A DNA stretch of 17,862 nucleotides from JASLCR01 sp046462475 (GTDB taxonomy: Bacteria; Patescibacteriota; Saccharimonadia; Saccharimonadales; Saccharimonadaceae). The position numbers and the translations under genes are program-made. The notes below the pieces were generated by a model. It was not told the origin of the DNA, did no database searches, and worked only from the letters and a program-made list of their open reading frames with translations. The stretch covers positions 1 through 17,862 of the forward strand of contig JBKGVB010000013.1 of the NCBI GenBank assembly GCA_046462475.1. The letters run 5' to 3'. Shown here piece by piece: positions 1 to 5,991 of the stretch. Within the stretch, counting starts at the first letter, position 1. Each line of letters opens with the position of its first letter.

Positions 1-39
1 CCAAAGGCCGTCTCCATCAAGAAGAGCTCGCCCCGCTAG
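1..39 (+). CDS. Possible C-terminal end of an upstream gene (partial)
   Basis: The first frame is open from the window edge to a TAG at 37-39 and would give a short basic tail (PKAVSIKKSSPR). Two hairpins follow directly (47-71 and 69-90), as expected after the end of a transcription unit. Thirteen codons are too few to identify a product, and the other forward frames are also open here. This is only a plausible reading, and the segment could be non-coding. Confidence 0.25.
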   Translation, partial: PKAVSIKKSSPR

Positions 40-46
40 CAAGCGC

Positions 47-92
47 GCTCTGCCCTATCAAACGGCAGAGCCCCGCCGTCCAGCGGGGCTTT
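47..92 (+). terminator. Two overlapping hairpins, the second terminator-like
   Basis: GCTCTGCC (47-54) pairs with GGCAGAGC (64-71) as an 8 bp stem. AGCCCCGC (69-76) pairs with GCGGGGCT (83-90) as an 8 bp GC-rich stem with loop 77-82, followed by only a short T run (TTTGT). The stems share bases 69-71, so both cannot form fully at once. The second looks like an intrinsic terminator of whatever lies upstream. The mutual exclusion could be incidental or attenuator-like. Confidence 0.55.
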
Positions 93-106
93 GTCATGCC
101 TTGCAG

Positions 107-121
107 TGCTACACTAATTAT
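107..121 (+). promoter_or_regulatory. Extended -10 promoter, leaderless, for the Cys-rich hypothetical
   Basis: TGC directly before TACACT (110-115) makes an extended -10. No good -35 is visible at normal spacing. Only 6 bases (116-121) separate the hexamer from the ATG at 122, so transcription would start at or next to the start codon. There is no Shine-Dalgarno before the ATG, which supports a leaderless mRNA. Confidence 0.55.
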
Positions 122-505
122 ATGGAAACTTCGCTTGCAGTCGCGAAACAATACCGAGGTATCACCGATAAAAATTGCCTCCTTTGGTGTCATGGCACCG
201 AAGGTTTAAAGCACCAAAAAGTGCGTAAATTTCGCTATCCTCTCTGGAAATATGCTCACGCAAGCCATCGCATCATTAGCTGTATCTGCCTCAATTGCAA
301 TATGCAATTTTATGGTGACTTAGCAAAAAATGTACCGCTTAGCATCACCGTTCTCAGAAAAGACAGCTACTTCGAGAGCGAAGTGCCTGTTCGAGTCGGA
401 GACAAATCCCTTACGCTCCGGGGTGAAGTCGTTCGCCCCTTTCGACACATAACCCAGGAAATGCTCAACGACCAGACGCGACTGTTTATAGAACTCGTAC
501 AGTAA
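122..505 (+). CDS. Cys-rich hypothetical protein, 127 aa
   Basis: I do not recognise this protein. I start it at the ATG at 122, because the extended -10 at 107-115 lies just upstream; an in-frame TTG at 101 lies before that promoter. Cys19 and Cys23 (CLLWCH) and Cys54, Cys56 and Cys59 (CICLNC) could form one four-cysteine metal site of CX3C...CX2C type. That is inference from spacing only. The rest is a mix of basic and aromatic residues, followed by a Val/Arg-rich stretch that looks like beta structure. No signal peptide or membrane helix is seen. It stands alone between the hairpins at 47-90 and the small membrane-protein gene. It has no U-rich terminator of its own, so transcription may run on into that gene. 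A small zinc-binding nucleic-acid or regulatory protein is one possibility, unproven. Confidence 0.6.
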   Translation: METSLAVAKQYRGITDKNCLLWCHGTEGLKHQKVRKFRYPLWKYAHASHRIISCICLNCNMQFYGDLAKNVPLSITVLRKDSYFESEVPVRVGDKSLTLRGEVVRPFRHITQEMLNDQTRLFIELVQ

Positions 506-531
506 GGCCCCCGCATATTTACACATTATTC

Positions 532-560
532 TTGCAAAGTTCTCAAATAAGGACTATGCT
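532..560 (+). promoter_or_regulatory. Sigma70-like promoter of the 39-aa membrane protein
   Basis: TTGCAA (532-537), a 17 bp spacer and TATGCT (555-560) give standard geometry. Transcription would begin near 567, leaving a leader of about 26 bases. The leader contains CGGAGG (581-586), a strong Shine-Dalgarno, before the ATG at 593. This leadered design differs from most promoters in the window. Confidence 0.65.
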
Positions 561-592
561 TAAGCTACTACCAACTTTAACGGAGGTAAACC

Positions 593-712
593 ATGGACGT
601 AGTTGGATGGGGGTCACCGGTAGGACTAGGAGTTTTCCTAATCTTAGCCGCCGCAGCAGTCTTCTTAGTCTGTCTGGGCGTACGCATGGTGGGTGGCCGA
701 TTCGATAAGTAA
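593..712 (+). CDS. Small single-span membrane protein, 39 aa
   Basis: An ATG at 593 opens a 39-codon frame ending in TAA at 710-712. The start follows CGGAGG at good spacing, the gene has its own promoter (532-560), and a perfect 8 bp stem with a T tract follows (716-741). This complete unit makes a real gene likely despite the short length. The product has a short N-terminus, one hydrophobic helix at about residues 9-31 (VGLGVFLILAAAAVFLVC), and a short basic C-terminus with Arg32, Arg37 and Lys39. The positive charge suggests the C-terminus stays in the cytoplasm. It has no cleavable signal peptide and no motif I know. It could be a small membrane regulator, a subunit of a larger complex or a toxin-like peptide; the sequence does not decide. 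Confidence 0.7.
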   Translation: MDVVGWGSPVGLGVFLILAAAAVFLVCLGVRMVGGRFDK

Positions 713-715
713 ATA

Positions 716-741
716 CCGCAAGTAAAACTTGCGGCTTTTTG
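716..741 (+). terminator. Intrinsic terminator of the 39-aa gene
   Basis: CCGCAAGT (716-723) pairs perfectly with ACTTGCGG (727-734) around a 3-base loop, followed by CTTTTTGTTT. It starts 4 bases after the stop codon at 712. Confidence 0.85.
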
Positions 742-760
742 TTTATCAGAGGCCTGAAAT

Positions 761-796
761 AAGTAAACTCCGCCCTTAAGAAGGCGGGGTTTACTT
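761..796 (-). terminator. Hairpin at the 3' end of the glyS-FKBP operon
   Basis: Bases 761-774 pair with 783-796 as a 14 bp stem with one G-T wobble. The FKBP stop codon (791-793) lies inside the stem. On the minus strand the tail is only moderately T-rich (ATTTCAGG). With the hairpin at 716-734 it separates two convergent units and may work on both strands. Confidence 0.6.
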
Positions 797-1162
797 TATG
801 GCAATCAGATCAATATCAAATACAAGATCACTATTCGCAGGAATGTTCGGCGCAGGACTTTGCTCCCCATATGCCATCTCTGCTGGGATCATCAGACGAC
901 GTGTACCCCCGACTTTCATACCAGGCACACCCACTGTCCAGCCTTTGATCACTTGATCAAGGCCAAAGGTAATCGCCTTGCCAAAATCATGGCTGCTCTG
1001 GAAAATAATACCGTTTCGCGCGAGCGCACCGGTATAATGCGCAGTAATCGTCGCACCAGGCTGTACTTCTTCACCCGTCCCCGGATCGGTATCGATAATC
1101 TCGAGCTCTTTCACATTCTCCCGTGGCTCAAACTTTTGTAATTTTGTTCCTTCGTATTTCAT
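791..1162 (-). CDS. FKBP-type peptidyl-prolyl cis-trans isomerase, 123 aa
   Basis: This is a single FKBP domain, expected to catalyse cis-trans isomerisation of Xaa-Pro bonds during folding. Visible FKBP features are the strand AHYTGAL (41-47), VIKGW at 71-75 (Val, Ile and Trp line the pocket), GVPGMKVGGTRRLMIP (78-93), Ala-Tyr-Gly at 97-99, and the closing DLVFDIDLIAI strand. The length fits a minimal FKBP with a short N-terminal extension of about 20 residues. There is no signal peptide, so it should be cytosolic. Its ATG overlaps the TGA of glyS (ATGA), so it is the second gene of a two-gene operon and probably translationally coupled. Its stop lies in the hairpin at 761-796. The substrate cannot be read from sequence. 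Confidence 0.93.
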   Translation of the reverse strand: MKYEGTKLQKFEPRENVKELEIIDTDPGTGEEVQPGATITAHYTGALARNGIIFQSSHDFGKAITFGLDQVIKGWTVGVPGMKVGGTRRLMIPAEMAYGEQSPAPNIPANSDLVFDIDLIAIK

Positions 1163-2454
1163 GAAAGTAACTCCTCAACTTTTACTCGCTTTTGTTCCGT
1201 CGTATCGCGATCACGAACCGTCACTGTTCCATCTTCGAGCGTATCAAAGTCAATCACAACGCAGTGCGGCGTACCGATCTCGTCTTGGCGGCGGTAGCGT
1301 TTACCAATATTACCATTGTCATCCCACATCACCGCGCCATACTTTTTCTTGAGGGCAGAATATACTTCGCGTGCTTTTTCGACAAGCTCTGGCTTGTTCT
1401 TTAACAGTGGCGACACGGCATATTTCACCGGTGCAAGGTGCTCCGGCAGCGCCAAATATACGCGCTTTTCGCCATTTTGCTCATCTTCTTTATAAGCGCT
1501 CACCAGTACGGCCATCAGCGCTCGCTCAACACCAAACGATGGTTCAATCACATGTGGAATGAACTTCTCATTTGTACCCTTTATCTGGTATTCCATATTC
1601 CTTTTGCTGACGCGTTGAATGTTGCCAAGATCAAAATCCGTGCGATACGCGAGCCCCATCAGCTCTTCACGACCAATTGGATAATCAAACTCAAAATCAA
1701 TTGTGCGCTTTGAATAGTGTGCGCGGTCGTCTTCAGGAACTTCAAGCTCATGAACCATGTTAGCTGGTAAGCCAAGCGCCGTGAACCATTCCTTACACAT
1801 CTGCACCCAGTGCTCAAAGCTCTCTTCCCATTTGTCGGGATGAACGAAGTACTCGATCTCCATCTGTTCGAACTCGCGTGAACGGAATACAAAGTCACGC
1901 GGCGAAATCTCATTACGAAACGCCTTGCCCTGTTGTGCCAGACCAAATGGAAGATCTGGGTAAAAATTATCGACAACATTTTTATAGTTCGTAAAAATGC
2001 CCTGCGCAGTTTCCGGGCGCAAGTAACTTATAGAACTCTCATCGGCCACCGGGCCGACATTCATCTTGAACATCATGTTGAACTGTTTTGGCTCGCCAAA
2101 TGTACCCGTCTGACCACACGTTGGACATTTATTTGGATCATCCAGCTTGTCCGCACGGTGACGCGCGTGACAATTGCTGCACTCGACCAGCGGATCGGTA
2201 AATGTATCGACATGACCGCTTGCCTGCCATACTTTTTGGTTCATCAAGATCGCCGCATCGACACCATACATATCGTCGCGCTCATCGACAAACATCTTCC
2301 ACCACAGCCCCATGATATTACGCTTCAATGCCACGCCAAGAGGACCATAATCCCACGTACCCGAAAGGCCGCCGTATACTTCACTGCCCTGATAAATAAA
2401 TCCGCGCCGTTTGGCGAGGCTCACAATGTCTTCTAATGTCGTTTTATTTTCCAT
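1159..2454 (-). CDS. glyS: Glycine-tRNA ligase, single-chain class II type, 431 aa
   Basis: It charges tRNA-Gly with glycine in the cytosol. This is the single-polypeptide homodimer type, not the two-subunit glyQ/glyS form. Near the start is GFIYQGSEVYGGLSGTWDYGPLG (about 18-40), typical of the family. Two CxxC pairs follow (Cys92/Cys95 and Cys110/Cys113) as a zinc-ribbon-like insertion. Class II motif 2 is around GKAFRNEISPR (176-186), with FEQMEIEYF after it. Motif 3 is EPSFGVERALM near residue 310, and a C-terminal anticodon-binding domain follows. I start at the ATG at 2454 because the -10 box lies at 2466-2471; the upstream in-frame TTG overlaps that box. No Shine-Dalgarno is seen, so the mRNA has a very short leader. 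The TGA overlaps the ATG of the FKBP gene. Confidence 0.95.
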   Translation of the reverse strand: MENKTTLEDIVSLAKRRGFIYQGSEVYGGLSGTWDYGPLGVALKRNIMGLWWKMFVDERDDMYGVDAAILMNQKVWQASGHVDTFTDPLVECSNCHARHRADKLDDPNKCPTCGQTGTFGEPKQFNMMFKMNVGPVADESSISYLRPETAQGIFTNYKNVVDNFYPDLPFGLAQQGKAFRNEISPRDFVFRSREFEQMEIEYFVHPDKWEESFEHWVQMCKEWFTALGLPANMVHELEVPEDDRAHYSKRTIDFEFDYPIGREELMGLAYRTDFDLGNIQRVSKRNMEYQIKGTNEKFIPHVIEPSFGVERALMAVLVSAYKEDEQNGEKRVYLALPEHLAPVKYAVSPLLKNKPELVEKAREVYSALKKKYGAVMWDDNGNIGKRYRRQDEIGTPHCVVIDFDTLEDGTVTVRDRDTTEQKRVKVEELLS

Positions 2455-2465
2455 AACTAGAGACA

Positions 2466-2474
2466 ATTATACCA
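2466..2474 (-). promoter_or_regulatory. Extended -10 promoter of glyS
   Basis: On the minus strand TGG precedes TATAAT (2466-2471), a consensus hexamer with an extended -10. There is no convincing -35. Eleven bases separate it from the glyS ATG, which predicts a leader of only a few bases. Confidence 0.6.
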
Positions 2475-2478
2475 GTAA

Positions 2479-2507
2479 TTGCTCTAATCATATATAAATG
2501 ATATAAT
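2479..2507 (+). promoter_or_regulatory. Promoter of the first TPR-like gene
   Basis: TTGCTC (2479-2484), 17 bp and TATAAT (2502-2507) preceded by TGA (extended -10). Transcription would start near 2514, giving a leader of about 33 bases with GGAGGTGA (2533-2540) before the GTG at 2547. It diverges from the glyS promoter, whose -10 lies about 8 bp upstream of this -35. Confidence 0.7.
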
Positions 2508-2546
2508 ATAGATATTCCACGCCCCAACAACCGGAGGTGATTTAGC

Positions 2547-3266
2547 GTGGAAAGCGCACGGTTCGCGAGACGAACCAAACCCCAACTGGACGAAGTAACA
2601 GCCCTGCTTGAAGGGGGGAAACCGGCAGAAGCCTTGAAGTTGGCACGACAGATTGACTACCCTGCGCATGATTTGTTCGAAAGCCCACGCTTTTGGGCTC
2701 TCTATGCGGCGGTTCTCATTGCCAACAACCTGGCTGTCGAGTCAAGTCACGCAATGCAAGAGTCGCAGAACTTGGGCGAAGCCACCTACGACGAGCGAAA
2801 GCGCTTCTTGCGTTTTCACATCATCTACCTTCTCAGGTACGACGATCGCAAGAGTCTCAAGAAAGCACAGGTGAACATTGATCAGCTGAAGACCTACGCC
2901 GATACCGACCAGACGTGGCTAATGATGGCCGAGGGACTCATGCACATGCAGCAAGCCGCCACGGCAAAGACACGCAGCACACGCACCGAGCTTCTCGCAA
3001 GGGCCATCGAGCGGTTCGAGCAAGTCGAAGAGGTGTGGCGGGCTGACTGTCCTGTCGAACAGTGGCGACGCGATAACTACTGGCACTGGCTGCGAGCAGA
3101 GCGTCTGCTCAGCAATCTTTGTCAGCTAGGAGATGTGGCACGGCTCAACATGCTGTGGCGGGCAGTGATCGACAACGACCCGAACCCGCTGCGCATCAAG
3201 GGCGCCCACTACATCTATCGCTTCCGCCACTACGGCTTGCGATGGACGAGGAGCCGCGGTCTCTAG
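2547..3266 (+). CDS. All-helical TPR-like hypothetical protein, 239 aa
   Basis: I do not recognise a named family. The GTG start is set by GGAGGTGA six bases upstream, and the promoter is at 2479-2507. The chain looks entirely alpha-helical, with helix pairs resembling tetratricopeptide-type repeats, for example LDEVTALLEGGKPAEALKLA (14-33) and a later stretch rich in Trp, Arg and Glu (RAIERFEQVEEVW). The C-terminus is aromatic and basic (YRFRHYGLRWTRSRG). There is no signal peptide or membrane segment, so it is probably a cytosolic protein-binding scaffold. My hand count gives about 57% GC over the gene, against about 47% in nearby recO. A 17 bp perfect hairpin follows. It sits beside a second helical gene of the same length, but I see no clear sequence similarity between the two. 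Confidence 0.75.
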   Translation: MESARFARRTKPQLDEVTALLEGGKPAEALKLARQIDYPAHDLFESPRFWALYAAVLIANNLAVESSHAMQESQNLGEATYDERKRFLRFHIIYLLRYDDRKSLKKAQVNIDQLKTYADTDQTWLMMAEGLMHMQQAATAKTRSTRTELLARAIERFEQVEEVWRADCPVEQWRRDNYWHWLRAERLLSNLCQLGDVARLNMLWRAVIDNDPNPLRIKGAHYIYRFRHYGLRWTRSRGL

Positions 3267-3295
3267 TTTAGCGGCAGTACTGCTCACCTCCACAC

Positions 3296-3345
3296 GGGGC
3301 CTACCCTGAAGCTTGCATGCTTCAGGGTAGGCCCCTTCTCTCTAT
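3296..3345 (+). terminator. Long perfect hairpin after the first TPR-like gene
   Basis: Bases 3296-3312 pair perfectly with 3319-3335 (17 bp) around a 6-base loop TTGCAT. The tail TTCTCTCTATTTG is pyrimidine-rich but not a clean T run. It is most likely the terminator of the gene ending at 3266. The stem is longer than needed and may have another role. Confidence 0.75.
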
Positions 3346-3374
3346 TTGTACATATGAAGTTTTTGTTGTAAAAT
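3346..3374 (+). promoter_or_regulatory. Promoter of the second TPR-like gene
   Basis: TTGTAC (3346-3351), 17 bp and TAAAAT (3369-3374). Transcription would start near 3381, giving a leader of about 34 bases with TGGAGA (3405-3410) before the TTG start at 3415. Confidence 0.55.
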
Positions 3375-3414
3375 ATATAACTGTTCGCACCTCAACAACT
3401 AGATTGGAGAAATT

Positions 3415-4131
3415 TTGACTAATTCCTTGGTCTACGCCAAGGCACGACTCCGACGCGCAGAACATCTTCGGAATGCGGGCAGGATTGATGCCGCATACTA
3501 CATGATGCTCAGTGTCCTCGGCGAGTTCGATGATCACGGAGAAGAGACCTCCGCTGCCTACTTCAGACCACGCGCCTACCATCAACTGGCGCTCATCCAT
3601 GCACTTCGCAGCGACAGTACAGCAGCGGAGACGTACTTCAAGCGATCAATCAAGGAGTTCGATCCTGAAAACTTCATCGGTTGCGGTCGCGTAACCCGCG
3701 ATTACGGCTGGTGGTTGTATCAAAAGGGCAAAATCACAAAGGGTCGAGACCAGATCAAGGCTGCTCGCAAACTGCTGATGCAGAGCACGAATAGTCCTCG
3801 ACGCCAAGCGCGTGAGCTTGCCGTCACCGATGGCATCCTCGCACGTACCACTATTCTCAATAATCCCCTGCGGGCTACTGAGACAATGCTGCGTGTTGAC
3901 GACGTACTTCGCGGTGGCGATAAGTGGATCTACGAACTCGACAATCTCAAGTTCCTGATCCCCCTCCTGCCCCTGACTCTGCGCCCGGCCTACATGGCAC
4001 GCGCAAAAAGAATCGAACTCAAGATCCTCTTCAGTGAAAACTTCGCCATCTTTAGCGAAGATATCTGGGAAGGTCAACCCATTAGGGCTCTTGTGGGCTT
4101 TAGTGGCCGCTCCATCAAATCACTATTCTAG
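3415..4131 (+). CDS. All-helical TPR-like hypothetical protein, 238 aa
   Basis: No family is recognised by name. The TTG start at 3415 is chosen because GGAG (3406-3409) lies five bases upstream and no ATG is near. Helical hairpins of TPR character are seen early: residues 6-33 (YAKARLRRAEHLRNAGRIDA and on), then RAYHQLALIHALRSDSTAAETY and YGWWLYQKGKITKGRDQIKAA. The C-terminal third is less regular and ends GFSGRSIKSLF. There is no secretion signal. Hand-counted GC is about 54% over most of the gene, above recO (about 47%). It has its own promoter (3346-3374) and terminator (4145-4170), so it need not be co-transcribed with the gene before it. Equal length, shared strand and shared helical fold suggest the two proteins work together or share an origin; this is inference. 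A regulatory or scaffold role is possible but unproven. Confidence 0.75.
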   Translation: MTNSLVYAKARLRRAEHLRNAGRIDAAYYMMLSVLGEFDDHGEETSAAYFRPRAYHQLALIHALRSDSTAAETYFKRSIKEFDPENFIGCGRVTRDYGWWLYQKGKITKGRDQIKAARKLLMQSTNSPRRQARELAVTDGILARTTILNNPLRATETMLRVDDVLRGGDKWIYELDNLKFLIPLLPLTLRPAYMARAKRIELKILFSENFAIFSEDIWEGQPIRALVGFSGRSIKSLF

Positions 4132-4144
4132 AAAGGTGTGAATT

Positions 4145-4170
4145 CCCGCGTCCTCAGGGGCGCGGGTTTT
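4145..4170 (+). terminator. Intrinsic terminator of the second TPR-like gene
   Basis: CCCGCG (4145-4150) pairs with CGCGGG (4161-4166), with a further CC/GG pairing possible in the loop, followed by TTTT. It lies 13 bases after the stop and between convergent genes. The minus-strand tail is not T-rich, so termination of recO here is less certain. Confidence 0.75.
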
Positions 4171-4183
4171 GCATATCCTAGAA

Positions 4184-4858
4184 CTAGTGTGCCACAGCTC
4201 GCTCAGCCAGCCACAGACAGTCGTCAATTAACGTATCCATTCCCTGAACCTGTGCCGCAACATGTGCTGGCTGGGCACTCAAAATCCTTAGTATCTTAAT
4301 ATGGTCGCTCGTAAAGCGACCTTTTTCATGAGCCACGAACACTTCAGATGTCTGATCAAAGTTGTATGCTTGGCCTAGCTGTAATTTTTCACCTTTGTCA
4401 TCCACCGCAAGATTCACCCCTATTCCTAGTAAGATGGCAAGCTGCAGCCAAAACCATGTCTTTACTATCCGCAAGTCTATCGTGCCATTGAGCGCCTCAA
4501 ATGTCTGGTCAAGCAAGTCAAAAAATGCCGATTCATCAAGCTGATCTGCCGCTTTTGAGATTTGTTTTATTGCTTCATAAGCAAATTGCAATCGATCATA
4601 GTCACGCAGAATCGCACTATAAAATTTCTCCAATCGAGCACTCGTAAGAATTGCCATGTCGCCTTTTCCTGTCGTCATGGTTACATCCGAGCGGGCGAAC
4701 AGTTCCACTCCGCCTGCCAGTCGACTTTTTTCACGCCGCACACCCCGTGCAACAACGCTCACCTTGCCGTATTCGGGAGTAATCACCTGCAATATACGAT
4801 CGGCTTCTCCGTAATTTGTTCGGCGCAGCACAATCGCCTTAGTGCGCATGAGACTCAC
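4184..4858 (-). CDS. recO: DNA repair protein RecO, 224 aa
   Basis: RecO loads RecA onto SSB-coated single-stranded DNA in the RecFOR pathway and anneals complementary strands. The N-terminal OB-fold signature is clear: KAIVLRRTNYGEADRILQVI (7-26), then GKVSVVARGVRR (about 31-42) and a helical C-terminal domain. I see no CxxC pairs, so the zinc site present in some RecO proteins is absent. The GTG at 4858 overlaps the TGA of the upstream regulator gene (GTGA), and GAGG lies about eight bases before it; an ATG at 4849 is the alternative start. It is the last gene of the kinase-receiver-recO run, so its expression probably follows that unit. In Firmicutes recO often precedes the glycyl-tRNA synthetase genes. 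Here two plus-strand genes separate recO from glyS. Confidence 0.92.
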   Translation of the reverse strand: MSLMRTKAIVLRRTNYGEADRILQVITPEYGKVSVVARGVRREKSRLAGGVELFARSDVTMTTGKGDMAILTSARLEKFYSAILRDYDRLQFAYEAIKQISKAADQLDESAFFDLLDQTFEALNGTIDLRIVKTWFWLQLAILLGIGVNLAVDDKGEKLQLGQAYNFDQTSEVFVAHEKGRFTSDHIKILRILSAQPAHVAAQVQGMDTLIDDCLWLAERAVAH

Positions 4859-5226
4859 GGCAGTAACCTCTTCACGGCTGTAGCGATATCCTCTGGATGC
4901 ATCGTAGACTTATCGAGTAGCTGCACTACCCCATATGGCTGAAGGTCTTCGAGTTTTAACTCTTCTGCAAGATTCGTTACGACGACCACCGGTATTCGCG
5001 CCAAATCATCATGCGACCGCAGCTCATGAAGCAATGTTACACCCGTTGTGACTGCGAGAAGCATATCAAGAATAATAACCTGAGGTAACGATTCATCCGC
5101 AAGATCAATCGCAGCGAGCGCATTTGAAGCATGACGAGAAGAAAAGCCAGCATCCGAGAGTACTCTGGCATACTGACTGGCAAGCCATTCATTATCTTCA
5201 ACGATTAGTACGTCGATCACACTCAT
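4855..5226 (-). CDS. Receiver-only response regulator, 123 aa
   Basis: This is a stand-alone CheY-like receiver domain with no output domain. The acidic pocket is Glu10/Asp11 (IVEDNEW), the phospho-acceptor is Asp54 (VIILDMLL), the switch Thr is Thr84 (VVVTNL) and the conserved Lys is Lys106 (LLDKSTM). The usual Pro after the phospho-Asp (D-x-x-x-P) is replaced: the text reads DMLLAVTTG. Its ATG overlaps the TGA of the histidine kinase (ATGA), so the two are almost certainly partners. It also overlaps recO by four bases. With no DNA-binding domain it should act by protein contact or as a phosphorelay or phosphate sink. A link to RecO is suggested only by gene order. Confidence 0.9.
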   Translation of the reverse strand: MSVIDVLIVEDNEWLASQYARVLSDAGFSSRHASNALAAIDLADESLPQVIILDMLLAVTTGVTLLHELRSHDDLARIPVVVVTNLAEELKLEDLQPYGVVQLLDKSTMHPEDIATAVKRLLP

Positions 5227-5954
5227 AACAATAACAACTGCCGTGAAACTGGTATATCGACATAAAAACTTGCACCATCTTTATGTCTCAGCGCCCCTAT
5301 TTTCGCTCCGCTCACACTCGCGAACTGACTAGCAATCATTAATCCAAGGCCGCTACTGTCAGGTCTTGTAGGAAGCATGCTTCCCTGCGGCATCTTGAGT
5401 AGCTTCGCTGGAACTGCTGGACCATAATCACGCACGCCGACACGCACAACTCCCTTACCTCTTTTTAGCTGGCTAAATAGTTCAACAACTCCTGCTTCAT
5501 CCCCATACTCAAGGGCATTATCAGCAAAGTTCAGCACAACACGGCGCACCAGATCATAATTTGCAATTGCAAGCGGCCACGAACGCTTGCGCGCCACCTG
5601 AAACGTCCGGCCACGCGCCTGATACAACGGACTAATTTCTTGCGCAACATCATGACATAGCTGAAAAATACTAATCGGTTCAGTTGGAAACAAGGCCGTC
5701 TGCAATCGCTCTGATTTTGCCAGATTCGAACTAAGTCGCAATGAACGTTCACTAATTAGCCGTATTTGTTCAGCGATAGTTGATGATTCGGGAGTCGAAG
5801 CGCTTGATTCAAGCTCCAGCGCCAGCTGACGGATTGTCGCAAGCGGCTCTTTGAGCTCGTGTGCAATCATAGCCTGGTTTGGAAGTAATTCTTTTTGGTC
5901 AAGCGAAACTACTTGCCCATCATCCACCTCTGGATTACTCCCCTCATGCACCAT
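5223..5954 (-). CDS. Soluble sensor histidine kinase without a sensor domain, 243 aa
   Basis: A HisKA plus HATPase_c kinase core that should autophosphorylate and pass phosphate to the receiver encoded next. The H-box is MIAHELKEPLATIRQL with His32. The N-box is LNFADNALEYG (about 164-174). The G1 box is RDYGPAVP, where the second Gly of DxGxG is Ala. The G2 box is SSGLGLMIA near residue 219. No transmembrane helix, PAS or GAF domain is visible; only about 28 residues precede the H-box. It therefore senses something in the cytosol or depends on a partner. The ATG at 5954 lies eight bases after an extended -10, so the mRNA is probably near-leaderless. The gene overlaps the receiver by ATGA and starts the kinase-receiver-recO unit. 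Confidence 0.9.
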   Translation of the reverse strand: MVHEGSNPEVDDGQVVSLDQKELLPNQAMIAHELKEPLATIRQLALELESSASTPESSTIAEQIRLISERSLRLSSNLAKSERLQTALFPTEPISIFQLCHDVAQEISPLYQARGRTFQVARKRSWPLAIANYDLVRRVVLNFADNALEYGDEAGVVELFSQLKRGKGVVRVGVRDYGPAVPAKLLKMPQGSMLPTRPDSSGLGLMIASQFASVSGAKIGALRHKDGASFYVDIPVSRQLLLL

Positions 5955-5962
5955 ATACTACT

Positions 5963-5991
5963 AGTCTAGCACGCTAGAGACTAGCTGTTAA
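5963..5991 (-). promoter_or_regulatory. Promoter of the histidine kinase-receiver-recO unit
   Basis: On the minus strand TTAACA (5986-5991), 17 bp and TAGACT (5963-5968) preceded by TGC (extended -10). Eight bases lie between the -10 and the ATG at 5954. The promoter overlaps the stop codon of the gene upstream. Confidence 0.7.

Noticed and set aside
101..121. TTG at 101 as start of the Cys-rich hypothetical
   Set aside because: The extended -10 (107-115) lies downstream of it, so that codon would not be in the transcript from this promoter.
1159..1162. Alternative genetic code (UGA as Gly, as in some CPR lineages)
   Set aside because: TGA ends glyS, xseB, the kinase and the receiver gene at positions that fit family lengths and overlap the next start, and RF2 is present.
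1933..2436. Plus-strand open frame (167 codons) inside glyS
   Set aside because: Antisense to a clear glycyl-tRNA synthetase, with no upstream signals.
3646..4077. Minus-strand open frame (143 codons) inside the second TPR-like gene
   Set aside because: No ribosome site or promoter on that strand, while the plus-strand gene has promoter, Shine-Dalgarno and terminator.
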